Of a stretch of DNA of 64,000 bases, positions 23,635 through 34,995 are shown piece after piece. The DNA lies in assembly GCA_019055375.1 (NCBI GenBank), contig JAHQIW010007217.1, forward strand, positions 238,373 to 302,372. The letters run 5' to 3'. The notes beneath the pieces were generated by a model. That model searched no databases. It was given only the letters and a program-made list of their open reading frames with translations, and was not told where the DNA came from. The position numbers were made by a program, and so were the translations under genes. Positions within the stretch are counted from its first letter, which is position 1. Each line of letters opens with the position of its first letter. Source of the DNA: Parelaphostrongylus tenuis. Its lineage: Eukaryota; Nematoda; Chromadorea; Rhabditida; Metastrongylidae.

Positions 23635-24104
23635 ACGCCCCATATTGAGCCCTGCATTATAGCAAGGTGAGAGGCGTATGTGGTGACGCCCTTACCAGAC
23701 CACCTGACATGTTGGCTCAAATATTAATGTTAGGAATTATGTCAAAAGTTTTTAGAAGAAAGGGCAATATTATCATAGCTGTCAACAGTACTTAACTTCA
23801 TTTCGCACTTGGAATGTGCACTTTATGAATGCTGTTAACACCCTGTCTTATTAATCCGTAAGTTAATAGATATATTTCTCCATTCAAGTAGTAGTTGCGC
23901 TTACACTTTCAGCAGTCCCATTTGTATATTGCATTGTTGAGTTGATACAGCCTATAAATAGTGCTCTATACTTTCCTGATTACGTGTTCTCTCCTAAAAT
24001 GAGCGATGTTAACGTTAGAGTGTTGTTTTTGAAATAGTGCCTAAGAATCCTTTCATTATTATCTGAACCAACTTGTCATGTGGTCTGGTAAGGTCTCTTG
24101 CACA

Positions 24105-24147
24105 GCCCGATACACGTGTTTCGTCCTTATAGACTCGTCAGTCGGGC
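24105..24147 (-). ncRNA. Type I hammerhead ribozyme, best copy
   Basis: Read on the minus strand from 24147: stem I strand GCCCGA, conserved CUGACGA, stem II GUCU-AUAA-GGAC, GAAA, stem III ACACGUGU (three pairs around a CG turn), cleavage base A, then stem I partner UCGGGC. All invariant hammerhead core positions are present and all three stems pair, with a six-pair stem I. Predicted cleavage follows the GUA triplet at the base of stem III. The minimal, self-complementary stem III is the form known from retrozymes and Penelope-associated hammerheads, which often act as dimers. No protein-coding element was found adjacent. Confidence 0.8.
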
Positions 24148-24149
24148 AG

Positions 24150-26269
24150 AACCCGTCGTCTTTCGATATTTTTATAGTCAGTTCTCTCGGAAGCTCTGCT
24201 CCCTTACAGAGAGTTATCGAAAGCGAACGTTTTATACTCTATGTCAAACAAAATTTTCACCTAACACAGAGTGTTTTCGCACTCGATTGCTCGTTGGCTG
24301 GTATTTTTATCATATTATGGTCATATCATCGTGCCTAAGAAAAAAGAATATTGCCCATCATAGTGCCTAAGAATATTTCATCTTCCTACTGTGACAAACG
24401 AATATTCTTCCATGTCGAACACAGACATAATGCTTCTTAGATCATCCTCCGACGACCATTTACATATTCGTGGAAGTCTTGTCCATTATGTGTAATTTTC
24501 TTTTTCTATATGTTGTTCACACTTTCACTGAGTTTATTCTCTTTACTCGCAAATTGGAATTTTTTTAAATTCCGGGTAGTTTCCTACAGACGTTCAATAG
24601 TTCATGAGCTCCAACTCATTTGTTCTATAATTTCGCATATGCTGATTAGACTGTCTTTCTCCTCTTGATTACAACCCTCACTAGTACAATATTTAATCGA
24701 ATTAGCGCACTATTACATGGAACCCATTTCTCAAAATTAGAATACTCATAGAAGTCCTCTTATTTCTCTATTCCTCCTCTGTTTTTTCAGAGAGCATGTA
24801 GCACACTGGAACAGATTGTTCCATGAAAATCATGAGAATCTGAACTTCGTCCTAGGCCAGCCAGAAGTCGTGATGCTATAATTCCAGCATAACTATTAGA
24901 GACTTTTGATCGCTCGTGGTGAAAAGCTAGGAGCGCCATTTCAAATGTCGGGGAAGATCGAATACACGTTCCAGACGTAGTGCCCATGTAGTTTGAACAC
25001 CTCCAATCTTACATTTCAAGCAATGCTTTTCTGGTCTGGTCTTATTTCCTCTCTGAGAACTCAGCAATAGAGCTACTGTTTCATAAAATCAGTTGGTCGT
25101 AATTTTGTCCTGGTTACATGGAGAATATACAGTGAAGAACGTATGCACAGATAGTGCAATTAAATAGATAAAAAAGTTGGCGTGGCTGAGAAGCACTGAG
25201 CGATTCGTCCTGAGGAAGGCCAAAATACTCGAGCAATATTCGCACTCATGCGCAAATTCTATCGCTTTCGCCGATATTGGGTTCGAGGAAACGACTTAAT
25301 TGAAAAAGTGTTGCAATTCTGTGATGAGAGATCATGTGAAAAAACTATATCAGCACTGCATGTAATAGCAGTAGAGCTGAAAATTAATGACGAAAAAATT
25401 ATTCTCTCTCAGCAACGTTAAACTGTTCACTGATTGCAAACTATGGCCAATATATAGTTAATCATTTGTTGCACAAAAAAATTCAGTGGGGCATTAAAAG
25501 TTGGAAGAAACTATGCGAAACTTTCCTTTAAAACTCCATGATCCTATTTACTTTGATACATCAATCTACCTTGACAAGCCACGTGAGTCTTGTACAAGTA
25601 AAAACCTTAATTCGGCTATTCTTTTCTTGATTCCGTTCCGAATAATTTGTAGAGATACCAACATTTATGGGCAGGGAAAAGTATGATAATGTCCGACTTT
25701 CCCACGACAGCTGTGATTCGTGACATGCACTCTCTCTTACCTAGATTGGAACTGTCCAGGTGCTCTGACGTAACAATCTCGTCAACTAAACACCTGATTG
25801 TACTTTGTCGTTGTCCGGTTAAAGTGACAATCCTCATTCGCGACAACAAAATGAACTATTATATATAAGAAACGGATTTTTGGCAGCCACCGAATAGGTT
25901 GAAGTACGCTGAGCATTGGCATCGATGGTGTGGTGCGAGCCATATAGGTATAGTCGCGGTTTGCGTCCGCCATTCAACAGCGTCAGTCTACATTTTCATC
26001 GTATCTCTCACCTATGTAGTCATACTACATCTATCCTGCCATTAGAATCAAATTGGGAAGTAGATAAAAGTTGAAATAGCTATAATTTGTTTATCAAATA
26101 TTATGTTCTTAACAATCGCACCAACATTCCTGCACTTTTTGCATTGCCTACGAGCTGTGAACTTGGTCTCCATTTGTAAATATAGTTTTAGAATTGATCA
26201 TTATATTTCTATCCATTGAAATGTCTGGTTTTCAGGTTTCAGAATTTGGAATTTCTCGCAGTGGTTATA
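24150..26269. other. Stretch without recognisable genes upstream of the chemoreceptor
   Basis: Contains the flank of the hammerhead repeat (to about 24.36 kb) and short frames at 24.79-24.99 and 25.5-25.85 kb that match nothing I know. A weak SINE-like box lies near 25.92-25.98 kb. The first chemoreceptor exon follows. Confidence 0.5.
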
Positions 26270-29200
26270 ATGGAGCAATCGTTCAATTGGGAGTTGATGA
26301 AGACAGTTTCAATGTCTCCCGTGCTCTTGTCCGTGCTCTACGTTCAGACAATAATTTCTGTAGTATCATTGCCGTTGCTGATGATGACAATTCGAAACGT
26401 CTCCAGAATGAATCTTATTCATCACAACACAAAAGCTATTCTTCTTGTGTTCCTGCTTGCGCTAATATTACAATCTACGTCAAGGTTCGTTCAGCTTCTC
26501 ACATCCTGAGTTCTGCTACACCACTACTTTTCTAATTTTGATTCGTCATCTTGCGAGGTGGAGGCGATAGAATGCATACATGGATGATTTACTTGCAGGA
26601 GCTTACAAATTTACTTGATTGATACTTTTATACTTCTAGGCAACCAATTTGTCAGCAACACTGGAGCGAGCGCTATAGTGCTATGCTTAGTAACACCGTA
26701 CACACCTTATGTACCCTTTGAATCAGATCTCATGCCTAAATTGGCTTGTGAATTGCTTTAAGGGATAAATATAAGGGGTTTGATACCTTAGATGGTCATT
26801 ACAATTATAAACTGAATAAGTATTTAGTCACCATTTGTAAATTAAAAATAGGAATTTCCCGTTTATACGATGAAGAATTTTTTTCTCTTTTCTAGCCACC
26901 TTGTTTGTTCATGGCAGAACTGTGAGGAAATAACGAAAAGGAAGCACCAAAATATTATGGAATTCCGATCAACTTTCTTTGGGAACACTTCGTCTTTTTC
27001 AGAGTAGCTCTTCATGGTGTCGACCTAATAAACTTCCATCTGTCACACTCACAGACTTGTAGCACTGGTCCTTCGGTAATACGTTGTCGCCTAATGCGTG
27101 GGCCAGTCAATTTTTCAATGTTCCTATCATGCACGTCAGTTCCAAAGTTATTAAATTCATTTTATCCCTTTTCCCCGTAAACTGCAACAACTATGGTTAT
27201 TGACTAAAAGCTGACTATGTTGAACAGGTACAGACTGCGGCGTCCTCACTTGAAATTTTTTAGGGCCACATTTACGATCGCCTTTGAGAGGCTTATTTCC
27301 ACATGGAAAGCCAAATCCTATGAGTCTAACAGATCAATCGGTTATTTCTTGATAATTATGCAGGTGCGGTTCATTTACTAGGTCGTAAACGATTTCACTT
27401 TTTACCTAGCCAAATCGAAGTGTAATAATCTAACTCACGCTTCTATATAAAAGGAAGCTGAAACGGATATAGCCCTATCTGTTGAACCTGGTCAATATTC
27501 AGCGGAACTAGAAATAATGAGGATACAAAGAGAACATTTTGTTCATGGAAATAAACGACATTGATTTAGTCCTCTCTTGCCAGCGCGCTCTTCATGATGA
27601 TGTACAGAAAAGTGACATTGAATTCAAAACATCCTATTTACTATTGTATTACTACATCACCTGATGAACCTTTGGTCACAGTGTTGCCAGTTATTGTCCT
27701 GATTATACTACAAATTTCAGCCGTTATCATTCTAAAAATATTACGATATATCAATCAGGTAAGCAATTCAGCAGCTACAAATACAATTTGTCGAATACCA
27801 GAGTTCAGAACAAAAAAAAGTAAATCACTTAGTTTGGAAAATACTTGTTTCATTGAATTATAAGAGTAACTATATTGAAATACATCTCATGATGCTTGCC
27901 CATTTACCAGTGTTCAACGTGATTATTTGCAAGTGTTAGAAGCATTCCAAAAGGTAATCGTGGAGTCCGATATACGCCTGACCTTGACGCTCACTTATAG
28001 AATTATACATCTGATTCATACAACGCATATTGAGTGTAGTACCCAGATTAAAAACGAAATGTAATACAGAGTATCTAGTGCTTATGTAATAGCTTGAAAT
28101 GCATCTTAGCAGCCGCTCTTGATATGGTATAAATTTACACAAAGAAGCTTTTATCTTACCGTACCTTTGAAAACAAACCATCTATTTATATGAGTTGATG
28201 TAGAATGACGAAAAACTTAATGGGAAAAAATTTTATTTTCTACGCTATTATTGTGCTTTTTAGGAAAAACTAATTCGACAAAAGCTCAATCCAAATCTTC
28301 GACAACGTTATAACATCGAAGAGAGTTTGAGGTATTATTACATTAGAGTTCATTCCAATACAGTTTCACCTATTAAGTCCCTTTCTCTTTATTTGATCCC
28401 TTAATAGATATAATATTTTTGTGCGAGGATGACGTCTTCTAATTTATAATCTTATCCATCACGTCTTGTCTGCTTTGCGCACCAAGCAGATTTTTTTAAC
28501 TTAAAACTTTATCGTCTAGGTGTTTATTTCTAAGGACCCAATGATCCAGTCACTTTACCAGTATATTCATCTCTATACACCTTAATCAGGTGCACCGAAC
28601 TAAAACTCATCCACACAGTCTCTACCGCTAAGGTAAATCGTATGGTCTTGCGTGAGTGATGCGATCATACAGGGACTACGAAATAGCTGACGGCGCAGTG
28701 TTCGATAGTAGCTCAAGCACTGCTACCAAATTCACTATGGCCTTTTTGAATATTGCTTTATAGTTCACTTTATTTGAAACAATGGGCAGGTTATGCAATA
28801 CCTTATTTCCATTATACTTGTCAATTGGGGCTTTGTTTCTCTTCTAGACCTACGCAATGGAGATCCCATTTTGTAGACCCCAGAAGCGCTTCTTTTTACG
28901 TAGGATTCAAAGATTACCCGTGCTCTACTACAGTGCACACACTGATGACGGTCCGAAACACGTTCCTTAGCTGTTTCTCTTGCTGTATGTAAAGGATGAG
29001 AGCGGAGAAACGAGCCAACATTTTTATGCTATTTGAGTTTTGATATTTCAGTTTTATTTGGTGACGCACTAACATTTTGATAGGTTGGCCAGGAAGTTCA
29101 AACTTGAAAGGTAGCTTTCTCCGCCCCACAATGTGTACCGAAAGTCAAGTATCACAAATGCGATGATTCACTACCTCTCTCCCACATTTTACATACAAAA

Positions 29201-32200
29201 AGAAAGCCGATGAAAAACATGTTTGTAAATTTTAAGAGGTGTACACAGGAAAGGACCGTGATTTGATTCATCTCACAGTTTTTCACTATGCTGATCCCAC
29301 TACTCACAGCATTGAAGTCGTTTTTTCGCTTCTTCTTGAACGTCGTAGGGTATTGGTTGAGCACGTCTCCTTCCAATCTCAAGGAAAACATGCTGTGGCG
29401 AGCACGGAGTGTTCATTATTTGAGATGTTACTATTGGAAAAAAGTGGGAATTAGCTGTGTGCCGCGACGAGCATCACAAGCACTCGGGAAGCTCAGTCAC
29501 TTATTGTGAAGCTAGCTTAAAACGTACCATTTTCGATGGCCACCAAGCGATGGCTCCATGATAGGCTTAGAGGATAAACGCAGCCTACAAACAGCAAGCC
29601 TAACGTGGAAAGAATTTAGCTTAACTTATCCTTTATCTCCAACGAAGCAAGCGCGGCTATAAACTAAGCTTAAACAAGACGATCATAAGAGATGGTAGCA
29701 GTAATCAACACACATCATCGCACAGGGTGATATCTGGGTTCGAATCCCAGCTGACGCAAATGTTTTCAATTATTCTGCATTATTGAGTCTCTTTTTCTTG
29801 AAAAGATTTTCTCTCCTCTAAGAACAAAGCAGCGGTTAAGTCGGGTTCTTTGTATTACGACATACCTACATCACATTTGATATTGTAATATGATTAGTTT
29901 TTATTATCGCCTCCAAAACTGCAGAGTTTATACCTTCAAAACAATTACTGAAATGCTCATAGACGTCTACCATATCAAATTAGAGAAATAGATAAGTGAA
30001 CTGAGCTGCAGCGGATCGATGACGGTGTGGACTGAGTCCACCTATACTGTCTAAAAACCTTTTGTTATCCTGTTAATCTCAAAAACATGGCATGCTCATC
30101 TCTGACAAGGAAGCTCGATTTGTCATATTTCGAAAATTTTCTGAATTCGGAAAAGCCCCTGTGAGTTTTCAACTAAAAAGTTATCCAAATCCCAACTATG
30201 TTTTCCAGAACAATCGCTATAGTAACACCGTTTTGTTGTGTAAGCTGCGCATTCACGTCGGTTTTTTCTGGTGATTCTGAGCACTATACTATATTTTAAC
30301 TATATTTTCGCCAAACCTGTATATTTTGCATTGGTTGACGGTTAGTTTTCTGAGAAATCTGAAATTCTCTCACGACGTTCACCGGAAAATTTATGTTTTG
30401 TAGGTAGTATGTTGCTGCCGACGTTATCGCTACTGCTACCAGTGATCATCAAACGAATGAATGACCGCTTCAATCAGGAAGTAAAACTTGATTAAGCTTA
30501 TAGTTAATTTGCAGCCTGTAGTGCTGTCGTTAGAAGTGCTCAGCAGTAAACAACAGTCATTGGTTTTATCCCGTGCTCCGGACAAAACCAATCTATATGA
30601 AAAGTTCACAGTCAAAATATCACCATTCTACAGCGGTATTATCATTGACGTAAAAAGAGTGTGTGAGCAAAATTCATGATGTTAATGAAATTGTCCCTAT
30701 AACACCAAGCATCAGCCAGGCGGAACGAACATTAGCCAACTTTGTTACCACTTGTGCAGGTTGAATTTGACTAAGATTAGAAAAAGTTTTGATGAAGGCC
30801 GGACCGGTTTCGTAAGCCCGTTTCATATATTCTTAACGAAGTGAATATCTCTAAATGCCCGTTCCATAGACCTAGGTCAGGAACTCGAGATGATAAACAG
30901 CTAAACTCCGGAGTTGTGCAAGATGAAGCCAGTGGCTTAGTGGCATTCAGGAGCACCGGGTTTATCCTCAAGCTTCAACTCTGCGATTATCTCTGACTTA
31001 CTATATATATCAGAATGGCCTCACCGTAAGCACGATGAAAAATTGCTCAGCGTTATCGAAGCGCACTTGAAAGACTGATGCTAAGATTATCGCGTACCTG
31101 GCAAATGGAGTCGACCTAAAGTCCTGGCCTGTATCAACGATCGCAAATCAGACTCCGTTCTATACACCAGGCTTTCGAAAATCATATGGGGCGGACATGT
31201 TATACGTTTCAACGGCAATCTAAGGATAAGGGCCCTTATTGACAGGATTTCCTGGGATGATGATTACACAGGCGATAAGCCACCAACTTGATGACCAGAG
31301 CTCTCCACAAAGCACTAGAAAATACGTAACGAACCGTGAGAGCGGAAAGAATACACTGCTGCTGTTGCACACTACAAGAAAAATGGAAGATTTAATGGCG
31401 CCCAGTCACTCTACGATCCGCAAGTCGACAAGTGACCAATAAGCTCACTTCACACAGGTCACGACGCTATGGATGTTAGCTGACAACTTTGATAGGTTGG
31501 CAATTTCCCGTATCGAGCACAACCTAGAATTCTATGGTGTCCTAGCTTCAAAGAATAAGAAAATGAAGTATATTCTCAAAATCTTGAACAATGTAGATGG
31601 AACAGAAACGTTTGTAGTTTGTGTGAGCCTAGTCACATATTTGTAATTTATTACATACATACGGTATTTTACTAACAGTGTCAAGATTTGCGAGTGTTGG
31701 AAAAGCGACGAACTAATTGTTTCATTGGACTGATTTACACAATCAGTTTCATGTATAACCACCTTTAAACAATGTCAGTAGTGGAATTCCTTAAAACTTA
31801 GGCAATCGATAAACCTCCATTTCGAGAGAGCGTCGCTGAGTTTAGATTTTCCATTTGAGCGAAGTTCCATCCACAGGATTCGACTCGATGAGACAACGAC
31901 CACGTACATCAAGACAGTGACTACCTATGAAGCACTGGCTAGGATCAACACAATTCTGCAGAAGGCGATGACGCCGAAACATTAGCTAAATAAATAAATC
32001 GACTTTTACTGATCCCCTATTTCCTCAATAAACTAAAACGCTATATGTGGATGCATTTGTTAACAAATATCACGTGGAATTGAATACTAACTGTTATCTA
32101 CGAGCAACATTTTGTTGACCTGTCATCATATCAAATAAATATCTCGTTATTTATACTATTTTCAGAATAACGACACCTTCCAACATCACTTTGTCATGTC

Positions 32201-32288
32201 GAAGCATAACAACGTTGCTAATGTTTACTTCAATTCGTTCAGTACGGCGTGGCAAGCCACAATGAAGAAGCAAACGCCAGCCGTCTAA
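26270..32288 (+). CDS. Nematode serpentine chemoreceptor, Sra/Srab-like GPCR, partial gene model
   Basis: Supported exons: 26270-26484 (MEQSFNWELMKTV, a first membrane helix with SVVSLPLLMMTI, then LIHHNTKAILLVFLLALIL), 27264-27363 (ATFTIAFERLISTWKAKSYE, an ER-motif end of TM3 and loop 2), 27584-27758 (TM5, PVIVLIILQISAVIILKIL, ends RYINQ), 28264-28331 (NPNLRQRYNIEESLR, like the loop 3 RYQLxENIRS motif of Sra/Srab), 30404-30480 (TM7, LLPTLSLLLPVIIKRMNDRF) and 32166-32288 (NNVANVYFNSFSTAWQ, the YF...W tail, stop TAA). Exons for TM2-TM3 and TM6 were not found, and the phase between exons 27264-27363 and 27584-27758 does not match, so the model is incomplete or the gene is damaged. Introns contain a dispersed repeat, an RTE fragment and a PLE end. 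Family assignment rests on motif pattern and gene architecture. Class AB versus class alpha is uncertain. Confidence 0.72.
28942..28965 (+). ncRNA. Decayed hammerhead-like core
   Basis: The plus strand reads CTGATGA, six bases (CGGTCC), then GAAACACGTTCC. The CUGAUGA and GAAACACG blocks match the hammerhead core and the stem III start of the copies at 20.6-24.1 kb, but stem II is reduced to almost nothing and stem III lacks its second half. It is probably a relic of the same family, lying in an intron of the chemoreceptor gene. Chance similarity cannot be excluded. Confidence 0.3.
29280..29500 (+). repeat. Dispersed repeat family 3, copy 3
   Basis: TTTTTCACTATGCTGATCCC, CACAGCATT, CTTCTTCTTGAACGTCGTAG, GGTATTGGTTGAGCACGTCT, tail CGACGAGCATCACAAGCACT. 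It lies in the long chemoreceptor intron and has the same tail words as copy 1. Confidence 0.55.
29690..29780 (+). repeat. tRNA-like fragment with strong box B
   Basis: GAGATGGTAGCAGTAATC is followed 35 bases on by CTGGGTTCGAATCCCAGCTG, an ideal T-arm (five pairs, TTCGAAT loop). Acceptor ends do not pair convincingly. It lies in a chemoreceptor intron and is probably a SINE remnant. Confidence 0.4.
30590..31440 (+). mobile_element. Degenerate RTE LINE fragment in chemoreceptor intron
   Basis: The plus strand encodes KISPFYSGIIIDVKR (RTE ISPFYxNIxIDVxRGVRQGD), then a piece reading ITPSISQAER-like (TPSISQAERTLANF) near 30.70 kb. Near 31.06-31.25 kb comes the C-terminal part, including LSKIIWGGHVIRFNGN, which matches the RTE motif SKIRWAGHVMRFNDN. 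Large internal parts are missing and stops are frequent, so this is an old dead copy. It lies in the same orientation as the receptor gene, between exons 30404-30480 and 32166-32288. Confidence 0.75.
31840..32040 (+). mobile_element. Penelope-like element 3' end remnant
   Basis: A CTGCAGAAGGCGATGACGCC block followed by GAAACATTAGCTAAATAAAT matches the tail of PLE copies (CTGAAGAAGGCG...GCCGAAACATTAGCC). It lies in the last intron of the chemoreceptor gene, about 125 bases before the final exon, in the same orientation as the gene. The upstream half of the motif is replaced (CTGCAGA for CTGAAGA), so any ribozyme fold is lost. Confidence 0.5.
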
Positions 32289-33261
32289 ATAAACGACTTA
32301 ATAATTTTGAATTTCTATGAGAAAGGTTATTTTATTTTTGACCATGGCATAATCTCGTATTAATATCTCACTCGCCCCACTAAAGACATAAATGTTATAT
32401 TGTAGTACGTAATTGCTTAATTTGACCATAATAACTTGTTGAATTTACAATTGATTTAATATTGTCTCGTTAAGCAGTAATTGCTACATATCTACATATA
32501 AGAATTGTGCAATTGTGCAAAAGATTTTTGGAAGAATAAATCGTAATAGGAGAGAGAGACCTGCGTTATCACTTTACAACTTCCTCTTATAAAAGTCTTG
32601 GTCAACGTTAATAATTCCTCCTTATTCCATTATATTTTGTTTGGTGCTGTTGGTCCACTTCTCACTTCCTGTCGTAAAGTAGGTAGTTATTTGGTGTAGC
32701 TCACTTTTAAACCTTCACTCTGAATGACTTGAATCGTCTTTTCTTGCTTACAAATCTTCCTCAATGAGGGATTCACGCGTACTGGCGAGGCATACCGCAC
32801 TCCCTATATCCTTCTGTGATTCGGCACCATTTTTAGCTGGAGAGCGGCTCAGGCGGCTGGGAAAAGAGCCACCAATATGCGCTTTAAGGAAATGTAGTTG
32901 TTCTCTGATAAAAAATATACTTTTTTTGTGAACATGTGGGATTTCTGTGACAATAAATTGTCAGATATGATGAAACAGATGTCATTAAGGTTATTTTTAC
33001 TAGAAATAACATAACGCCTCCATTAATATTTCACACTTTCAAAGGAAAAAATCAGGTATTCATGAAAAGGCTATATTTGAAGCTTTATCAAACATTTCTA
33101 CGATATTTCATTTATACTTGCCTAAAATCCAATCAGAGCCATCTTTTATTTTTTCATCTTTCCGTATGCTTTATTGCATGAAGTGCACAAAATTAATCAT
33201 ACTGGCGGAAAATTGAAAAACAGTAAGTTCCAAGACCGGCTGTCTATCCACCTCGGCATGC

Positions 33262-34995
33262 TTCAGTAATTCTTTTTTTTCTTTCTTCTTGAAAGAGGCA
33301 CGAGGTGTTAAATCCAAGCTTTGTTCACACAATCGAACAGTTAACGTTTCGACAGGTCGCCTTCGTCAGAGCCTGGAAAGGTCAAAGTTGTTTACAATCC
33401 AATCAGTTAAACACTTTCATGACTTCTTTCGAGAAAATTGTCAGACCTAGATTTCGATCGCATCAAGCACAAAGTAACCTTAAACATACTCACCTTCAAC
33501 ACCTTTATTAATTATTTAATTCATTAACACTTTTATTACATTGATAATTCATTAACACTTTTATTACATGTCCTCCATTGAATGAACAGGTGAAGAATAA
33601 CGGATGAATAATCGCATAGGCCAGTAATGCACTATACCCATCAAAAGAACAATCTCATATACTGACTCATATCACGGGTGATTACGAGGCATCCTTCCCT
33701 GCGGTTCATAGCTGGATTGGTCGTGTTTATCCAAAACGCCTCAACTATCTTTCGCGTTAATGTTTTTTGCTCCTGCTCGGAATGGTAACCTCTACATCAA
33801 ATCCTCCGGCATGCTTTTGGGCTCTATGCATACCTAGCGGGGTGTTTTTTCTAGTATGGCGCATGTCAGCCAGGTGTTCTTCTATGCGAGCATAGGGCGG
33901 CCTACCCAATTCGCCAATATATTTATCGTCGAACGCTTTGCAAAGGATTAGGTACACTGCGCCTACGCTTATCGTCTCTGCCATCGGGGCACATTCGGCA
34001 GTTTTTTGTTGTGCACAGGCGGTCATATAAACGATTACGAACTAATTGGCACCTAAGAGTATTTGGTGGTATCTCTGTTATGACACCAGATGCTCTAAGA
34101 CTGTTCTTTCCAAACAACGTTTTATAGCCGTACTTATCTCATTTGAAAAGAACGGGAGGATAAACGGTATCTTACTTTCTCTAGAATTTTCGTGCAAGGA
34201 CCTTGTTTTCCCTAGACCTAAGCCGGGGAGTTACAAAGTTGTAGCCATTGAAAATGGCTATTTCCCAAGCTAGCTTTTCGGATTCTCTTCTCTGCTCCTC
34301 TCCGGTGCACAACCAGGCTCTCGGTACCACTTCGTAATACAGTCTTTATCGCTTAAGTTTATTTGCACGTTCAGAAAAAGAAGCTAATTATCATTTGATG
34401 TTTTACCGGTGAATTTTTTCTATACTCTGACTGTTCACCTAACAAGCTAAAACATCTGTCTAGCTCTCGTTCAGTCGAACAGATGACCAAGCAATCATCT
34501 ATGTGCCTACAGCAGAGTAATGCCGTAGATCAAGCACGAAGCTTCTACTTCGGACATGAAAGATAGCTAGGTTAGGCGCAAGCGCTGCCCCATTGCCAAC
34601 CCTCTAGTCTATGCAAAGTACATCCCGGACCATCTGAAGATTGAGCACCTCAGACACTTTTTCAAGAGTATCATGAATTGCTGAATTGATAAGCCAAACA
34701 TGTTGACAGCTACTTGGATGTTTTGTAAGAAGCTTGCGCAAGACTTGTGATGCAGAGTCATTTGACACGTTGTTATAGAGAGAAGTGACTTCAAATGGCT
34801 CTATTACGAACGCGTTATTTGGATTTGCGTTGCGCAGACGGTCGAGGAATATCTGATTGTTAGTCAGATGGGCTGGAATGTGTCTCACTAACTGGGATGT
34901 TATTAAATTCAAGAACCATGCTATCCTATCCGTCGGTCCGCCTACACAACTGATGACGGGTCTAACTTCGAATGTGGATATACTCCACACTCTAC
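33262..34995 (-). mobile_element. Penelope-like element copy E, left arm of a large inverted pair
   Basis: Minus strand from 34990: FEVRPVISCVGGPTDRIAWF, IEPFEVTSLYNNVSNDSASQ (PLE fingers/palm), a break, then a connector CQLVRNRLYDRLCTTKNCRM and the GIY-YIG-like AVYLILCKAFDDKYIGELGR (34026-33757), TPLGMHRAQKHAGGFDVEVT. It terminates at a hammerhead-like motif (33338-33374) and a poly-T/C-rich tail near 33.27 kb. The connector and endonuclease-like domain lie in different frames. From about 34.51 kb leftward it is the reverse complement of copy F at high identity, apart from a roughly 90-base deletion near 34.32 kb. Confidence 0.87.
33338..33374 (-). ncRNA. Penelope-associated hammerhead-like motif (copy E end)
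   Basis: Minus strand: AGGCU, intact CUGACGA, A, GGC...GUC stem II (three pairs with one G-U), intact GAAACGUU, then AACUG. Stem I is imperfect (one mismatch). It is the counterpart of the motif at 36166-36201 across the large inverted pair. Confidence 0.48.

Noticed and set aside
26600..26700. TM2-TM3 exon of the chemoreceptor after the TTTACTTGCAG acceptor
   Set aside because: The frame is open and hydrophobic (SLQIYLIDTFILLG) but its possible donor gives the wrong phase and the family motifs are missing, so it was not included in the model.
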